Under the pieces are notes generated by a model, which did no database searches, was not told the origin of the DNA, and worked only from the letters and a program-made list of their open reading frames with translations. From contig NZ_JAYMGI010000002.1 in the NCBI RefSeq assembly GCF_035825295.1, positions 8,012,001 to 8,076,000 on the forward strand: a DNA stretch of 64,000 nucleotides. The letters run 5' to 3'. Each line of letters opens with the position of its first letter. The first letter of the stretch is position 1. This document shows positions 61,290 through 64,000 of the stretch, in pieces. The position numbers were made by a program, and so were the translations under genes. Origin of the DNA: Actinacidiphila sp. DG2A-62 (GTDB taxonomy: Bacteria > Actinomycetota > Actinomycetes > Streptomycetales > Streptomycetaceae).

Positions 61290-61988
61290 TCAGGGCCAGT
61301 CGGTCAGCGTCGGGAGCCGGTCGCCGGTGAGGGGGCGCAGCGGGTGCCGGCCGGCCAGCCAGGCGGCGATGTCCGTCAGCCGGCCCCGCGCGGACAGCGG
61401 CCTGCCCTCGCCCACGGTCCAGCTCCGCCCGCCGTGGTCGGTCGCCGTGAGGGTGAGCCGGACCCCGCCGGGCACACGCGGGGCCAGATAGCCGACCAGG
61501 TAGGTACAGAACGGCTCGGACCAGTCGTCGATCGACGGGCCCAGCAGGGTGTCGGTGAGGTGGATCTCCAGCTCCCGCCACCAGCCGAGTCCCGCGTCGA
61601 GCAGGGTGCCGTCGCGGTAGCGCACCGGGCGCTCCCAGTCCTGCCCGCCGACCGCCGACCAGGACGCCTCGACCTCGTCGAGCGCCGCGGACAGCGCGGA
61701 GGCGAGCACCGGTGCGCCGCGCCGGTGGCCGGTCTCGATCGCCGCGTCGCGTCCGGGCCGGCCGCCGTCGTACACCTCGATCAGCTTGCCGCGCTGCGCG
61801 TACCTGGCCTGGCGGGCGAGCGCCAGGCCGACGCCCTCGATGTGCGTCAGCACGTGCGCGCGGGTCCAGCCGGGGAGCGCGCTCGGCGCCCGCACGGCCT
61901 GCTCGGTGAGGCCCGGCAGCAGCGCGCGCAGCCGGGAGTGGCCGGTGGCGAGCGCGGCGGAGAGCTCCGCGGGAGAGGTCGTCGTCAC
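61290..61988 (-). CDS. Mycothiol-dependent maleylpyruvate isomerase-family protein
   Basis: 232 residues from GTG 61988, overlapping the pdxH stop by four bases. The DinB-like metal-binding bundle is visible: LPGLTEQAVRAPSALPGWTR, AHVLTHIEGVGLALARQA (His ligand in HVLTH) and WWRELEIHLTDTLLG (Glu-x-x-x-His). The C-terminal part with LTATDHGGRSWTVGEG and GRLTDIAAWLAGR is the sterol-carrier-like domain of the family. It probably uses mycothiol; the substrate is unknown. It is coupled to pdxH. Confidence 0.9.
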   Translation of the reverse strand: MTTTSPAELSAALATGHSRLRALLPGLTEQAVRAPSALPGWTRAHVLTHIEGVGLALARQARYAQRGKLIEVYDGGRPGRDAAIETGHRRGAPVLASALSAALDEVEASWSAVGGQDWERPVRYRDGTLLDAGLGWWRELEIHLTDTLLGPSIDDWSEPFCTYLVGYLAPRVPGGVRLTLTATDHGGRSWTVGEGRPLSARGRLTDIAAWLAGRHPLRPLTGDRLPTLTDWP

Positions 61989-62638
61989 GGCCACAGCAGT
62001 CCCCGCTTCCAGCCGTCGCCCTCGCGGACGTAGTCGACGCGCACGTGGCGGCGCTCCCGGTCGCCCTGCCAGAACTCGACGCGCTCGGCCCGCAGCACGT
62101 AGAGCGTCCAGGACGGCGGCACCAGGCCCGGTTCGCGCGCCACCCGCTCTGCCGATGCGCGCACCGCGGCGTCGCGCTCGGCGAGGTCGCCCAGCGGGGC
62201 GCTCTGCCGGCCGAGCAGCGCCTCGGCGCGGGCGGCGGGGGAGCGGGCCAGGAAGTCCGCGGCGCTGTCGGCCTCGCCGGCCGGTTCGACCCGGCCGCGG
62301 ACCCGCACCTGGCGGGCGAGCGGCGACCAGTAGAACGTCAGCGCCGCGGCCGGGTGCGCGGCGAGCTGGCGGCCCTTGCGGCCGCCGGCGTCGGAGGCGA
62401 ACTCCCAGCCCTGCGGCGAGACGTTCTTCAGGATCAGCACCCGGGCGTCGGGGTCGCCCGCGGCGTCGACCGTCGACAGGGTCATCGCGTGCGGTTCGCG
62501 CACGCCGTCCCGTACGGCGGCCAGCAACCACTCGGAGAACAGCTCGTGCGGGTCGGCCGGCAGCCCGGTGGGGTCGAAGGTCGGCAGCTCGCCCGAGAAC
62601 ACCTCTGTTCCGCGCAGCAGTTCGCGGAGGTCGGACAC
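61985..62638 (-). CDS. pdxH: Pyridoxamine 5'-phosphate oxidase
   Basis: 217 residues, normal length. FMN and substrate motifs include DARVLILKNVSPQGWEFASD, FYWSPLARQVRVRGRVE, LLGRQSAPLGD and the C-terminal VEFWQGDRERRHVRVDY with the RxHxR-type ending. It oxidises PNP or PMP to pyridoxal phosphate. GTG 62638 follows GAGGGGG. It is divergent from the CGNR regulator and shares a 27-bp dyad region with it. Confidence 0.93.
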   Translation of the reverse strand: MSDLRELLRGTEVFSGELPTFDPTGLPADPHELFSEWLLAAVRDGVREPHAMTLSTVDAAGDPDARVLILKNVSPQGWEFASDAGGRKGRQLAAHPAAALTFYWSPLARQVRVRGRVEPAGEADSAADFLARSPAARAEALLGRQSAPLGDLAERDAAVRASAERVAREPGLVPPSWTLYVLRAERVEFWQGDRERRHVRVDYVREGDGWKRGLLWP

Positions 62639-62655
62639 GGATACCCCCTCAGAAT

Positions 62656-62682
62656 TAATGGTGTGCGATGACGATACCATTA
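62656..62682. promoter_or_regulatory. Dyad operator between pdxH and the CGNR regulator
   Basis: TAATGGT (62656-62662), 13 bases, ACCATTA (62676-62682), a perfect inverted repeat in the 48-bp divergent gap. TACCAT (62675-62680) can be the -10 of the plus-strand gene, putting transcription start at its ATG. Confidence 0.7.
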
Positions 62683-62686
62683 GCCT

Positions 62687-63274
62687 ATGGCAGATGATCA
62701 TCTGGCGCTGCAGTTCGCGGTGACCGTCCGGCACGACGGGCGCGGCGGGATCGCCGACGACCTGGCGGAGCCCGAGGGGCTCCGCCAATGGGCGCGGGCG
62801 CGCGCGGAGCTGCTCGGGCTGCCGCCCGGCGCGATCACGGTGGACGAGGGGGTGCGCGCGGCGGTGGTCGAGGTGCGTACGGCGATGCGCGCGCTGTTCG
62901 CCCGGGCGGTGCGGCCCGGGGAGCCCAGCCGCGCGGACGCCGGGCGGCTGCCCGACGCGGAGGTCGCGCTGGCGCGGCTCAACGCGGCGGCGGCGCGCAC
63001 GCCGGTGGTGCCGCGGCTGGCCTGGCCGCCGGACGGCCCGCCGCGGGCCCGGCTGTCCCCGGTCGCCGCCGGTCCGGCGGCCGACGATCTCGCCGCGGCG
63101 CTCGCCCGGGCCGCGATCGACTTCCTCGCCGGCCCCGACCTCCCGCGTCTGCGGGCCTGCCACGCCCCTCGCTGCGTCCGCTACTTCGTCCAGTCCCACC
63201 CCCGCCAGCAATGGTGCAAGCCTGCCTGCGGCAACCGGGCCCGGGTGGCCCGCCACCACGCCCGCACCCACTGA
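62687..63274 (+). CDS. CGNR zinc-finger (ABATE-domain) transcriptional regulator
   Basis: 195 residues. The N-terminal ABATE-like stress-response domain (ITVDEGVRAAVVEVRTAMRAL) is followed by the CGNR zinc finger RACHAPRCVRYFVQ, QQWCKPACGNRARVARHH, which binds DNA. No ribosome site precedes ATG 62687, and a -10 six bases upstream suggests a leaderless transcript. It probably regulates itself and pdxH by the TAATGGT dyad. Confidence 0.9.
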   Translation: MADDHLALQFAVTVRHDGRGGIADDLAEPEGLRQWARARAELLGLPPGAITVDEGVRAAVVEVRTAMRALFARAVRPGEPSRADAGRLPDAEVALARLNAAAARTPVVPRLAWPPDGPPRARLSPVAAGPAADDLAAALARAAIDFLAGPDLPRLRACHAPRCVRYFVQSHPRQQWCKPACGNRARVARHHARTH

Positions 63275-63285
63275 CCACCGCCCCC

Positions 63286-63528
63286 GGGGGTTACGGGTAC
63301 GCCCCCGACTGCCCCGATCCGTGGTCGCGCGACCTTCCCATGGCCGTGGCCGGTCGCGCAGTCCCCGCGCCCCTGACCTGCGGCTCGCACCATTGATCGG
63401 TCCGCCGCCAGGTGCTTTGCCCGCGGCGTGAGCCACATCAGGGGCGCGGGGAACGGCGCGACCAGCCACGGCCGGAGGAAGGTCGCACGGCGACAGTCCG
63501 GGGCAGCCGGGGGCGTCGCCCTGACCCC
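63286..63528. repeat. Long imperfect inverted repeat (REP/MITE-like, arms about 92 bp)
   Basis: The left arm (63286-63377) and the reverse complement of the right arm (63438-63528) align almost end to end; shared blocks include CGCCCCCG, CTGCCCCG, GCGACCTTCC, GGCCGTGGC and CCCCGCGCCCCTGA. The middle is 60 bp. Sequences with GCGCGGGGAAC...GCGCGACCAGCC are a widespread dispersed repeat in Streptomyces intergenic DNA as I recall. No transposase or target duplication is evident. The rest of the 63275-63823 gap shows no convincing gene. Confidence 0.75.
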
Positions 63529-63823
63529 TTCCCGGAGGGAGGGGCGCATGGGGAGCGCATGGGAGCCAACTCCGGGATCACGCGTAGCCCCGCGCCGAGC
63601 GCCATGGCAAGGTCGCGCGTGGGCCGACCGAAGGAACCCCGCGGCACCCGCCTCCTGCCAGGGGCGCCCCGCGGGGTTCCGGCCGGCCGCCTCCGCGTCA
63701 CCGTGGCCGGCGGTGCGCCCGGCCGCACCTCGCCGCGGGGTTCCGGCCGGTCCCGGGCGGCGCGGCGTCGAGAAGGCCGTCGCCCGAGCCCGGACCGCAG
63801 GCCGTACCCCGTACGATGGCGGC

Positions 63824-64000
63824 ATGTCCTTCCTCCGCCGCCGTAGCGCAGCCACCCCCACCGGGCCGGACTTCGACGTCCTCGCCATGGACCCCGGGGA
63901 CTGGCCCGGTGACCTCGGAGCCGGGCTGCTGCCGGGCCCGGACGGCAGCTGCCAGGGCATCTACCTGCGCTACGACCTGTTCGGCAACCGCGGCCCCGCG
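63824..64000 (+). CDS. Conserved actinobacterial protein of unknown function, 5' end only
   Basis: ATG 63824 starts MSFLRRRSAA, then DFDVLAMDPGDWPGDLGAG and CQGIYLRYDLFGN, and runs off the window at residue 59. Relatives in actinomycetes begin the same way; I know of no assigned function. TACGAT at 63812-63817, six bases before the ATG, and the absence of a ribosome site suggest a leaderless mRNA. Confidence 0.7.
   Translation, partial: MSFLRRRSAATPTGPDFDVLAMDPGDWPGDLGAGLLPGPDGSCQGIYLRYDLFGNRGPA

Overview
The window is very GC-rich DNA with a strong third-position GC bias, GTG and TTG starts, and a gene content typical of a Streptomycetaceae actinomycete. The markers are an SsgA-type sporulation protein, mycothiol- and F420-linked families, a group 3 (SigB/F-type) sigma factor, an LAETG sortase signal, DUF397, a coryne-type glycogen synthase, and many secreted carbohydrate-active proteins with discoidin or ricin modules. 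It is chromosomal accessory/housekeeping DNA: I see no phage, transposon, plasmid backbone, rRNA, tRNA, CRISPR array or biosynthetic megacluster.

Layout. 0-6 kb: a broken coiled-coil gene, a LysR regulator cut by an amber codon facing an SDR, an isochorismatase-fold hydrolase, a winged-helix regulator and a STAS antagonist sharing a dyad operator. 5-7 kb: a three-gene operon (methyltransferase, CDGSH Fe-S protein, haem-oxygenase-like diiron protein). 7.5-12 kb: topoisomerase IB, two convergent PP2C phosphatases and an SsgA-like protein. 12-25 kb: stress functions (Clp ATPase, MFS pump, large catalase with a SigB-type promoter, GCS2 ligase, hemerythrin behind a 13-bp minisatellite, a small SAP-like protein, a cysteine hydrolase, a Rieske protein, a HAD phosphatase, an F420-type oxidoreductase). 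25.7-29.5 kb: a qcrB-ctaD-ctaF operon without the other cytochrome bc1/aa3 subunits. 29.7-40 kb: secreted SGNH/ricin hydrolase, a polar amino-acid ABC transporter behind a Cys-containing leader peptide, a discoidin/beta-helix protein, and a sortase-anchored phosphoesterase behind a PHO-box-like site. 40-46 kb: efeO-efeB, a GH3 lipoprotein, an MFS transporter. 46.6-52 kb: MBL hydrolase and MarR regulator, sigma factor, a 30-residue Cys protein, glgA and glgC. 52-57 kb: a GH92 mannosidase and a divergent LacI regulator with paired operators. 57-64 kb: a CPT-like kinase, a TetR/DUF4865/phosphotriesterase cassette, a Cys-less isochorismatase homologue, DUF397, a mycothiol-dependent isomerase homologue with pdxH facing a CGNR regulator, a long imperfect inverted repeat, and the start of one more gene.

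Two features colour the whole window. First, six genes are split by one or more single-base frameshifts, several in short G/C runs, which looks more like residual consensus error than true decay. Second, short tandem repeats sit at gene ends and in leaders, and three unrelated ones share a 13-bp unit length.

Working together: the sigma factor, PP2C phosphatases, STAS protein, catalase, Clp ATPase and hemerythrin fit a general-stress/partner-switching theme. The secreted glycosidases with LacI-type palindromes, glgA/glgC and the PHO-type phosphatase fit nutrient scavenging. Many small regulators sit beside their own recognisable palindromes, so the window is unusually rich in predictable operators.
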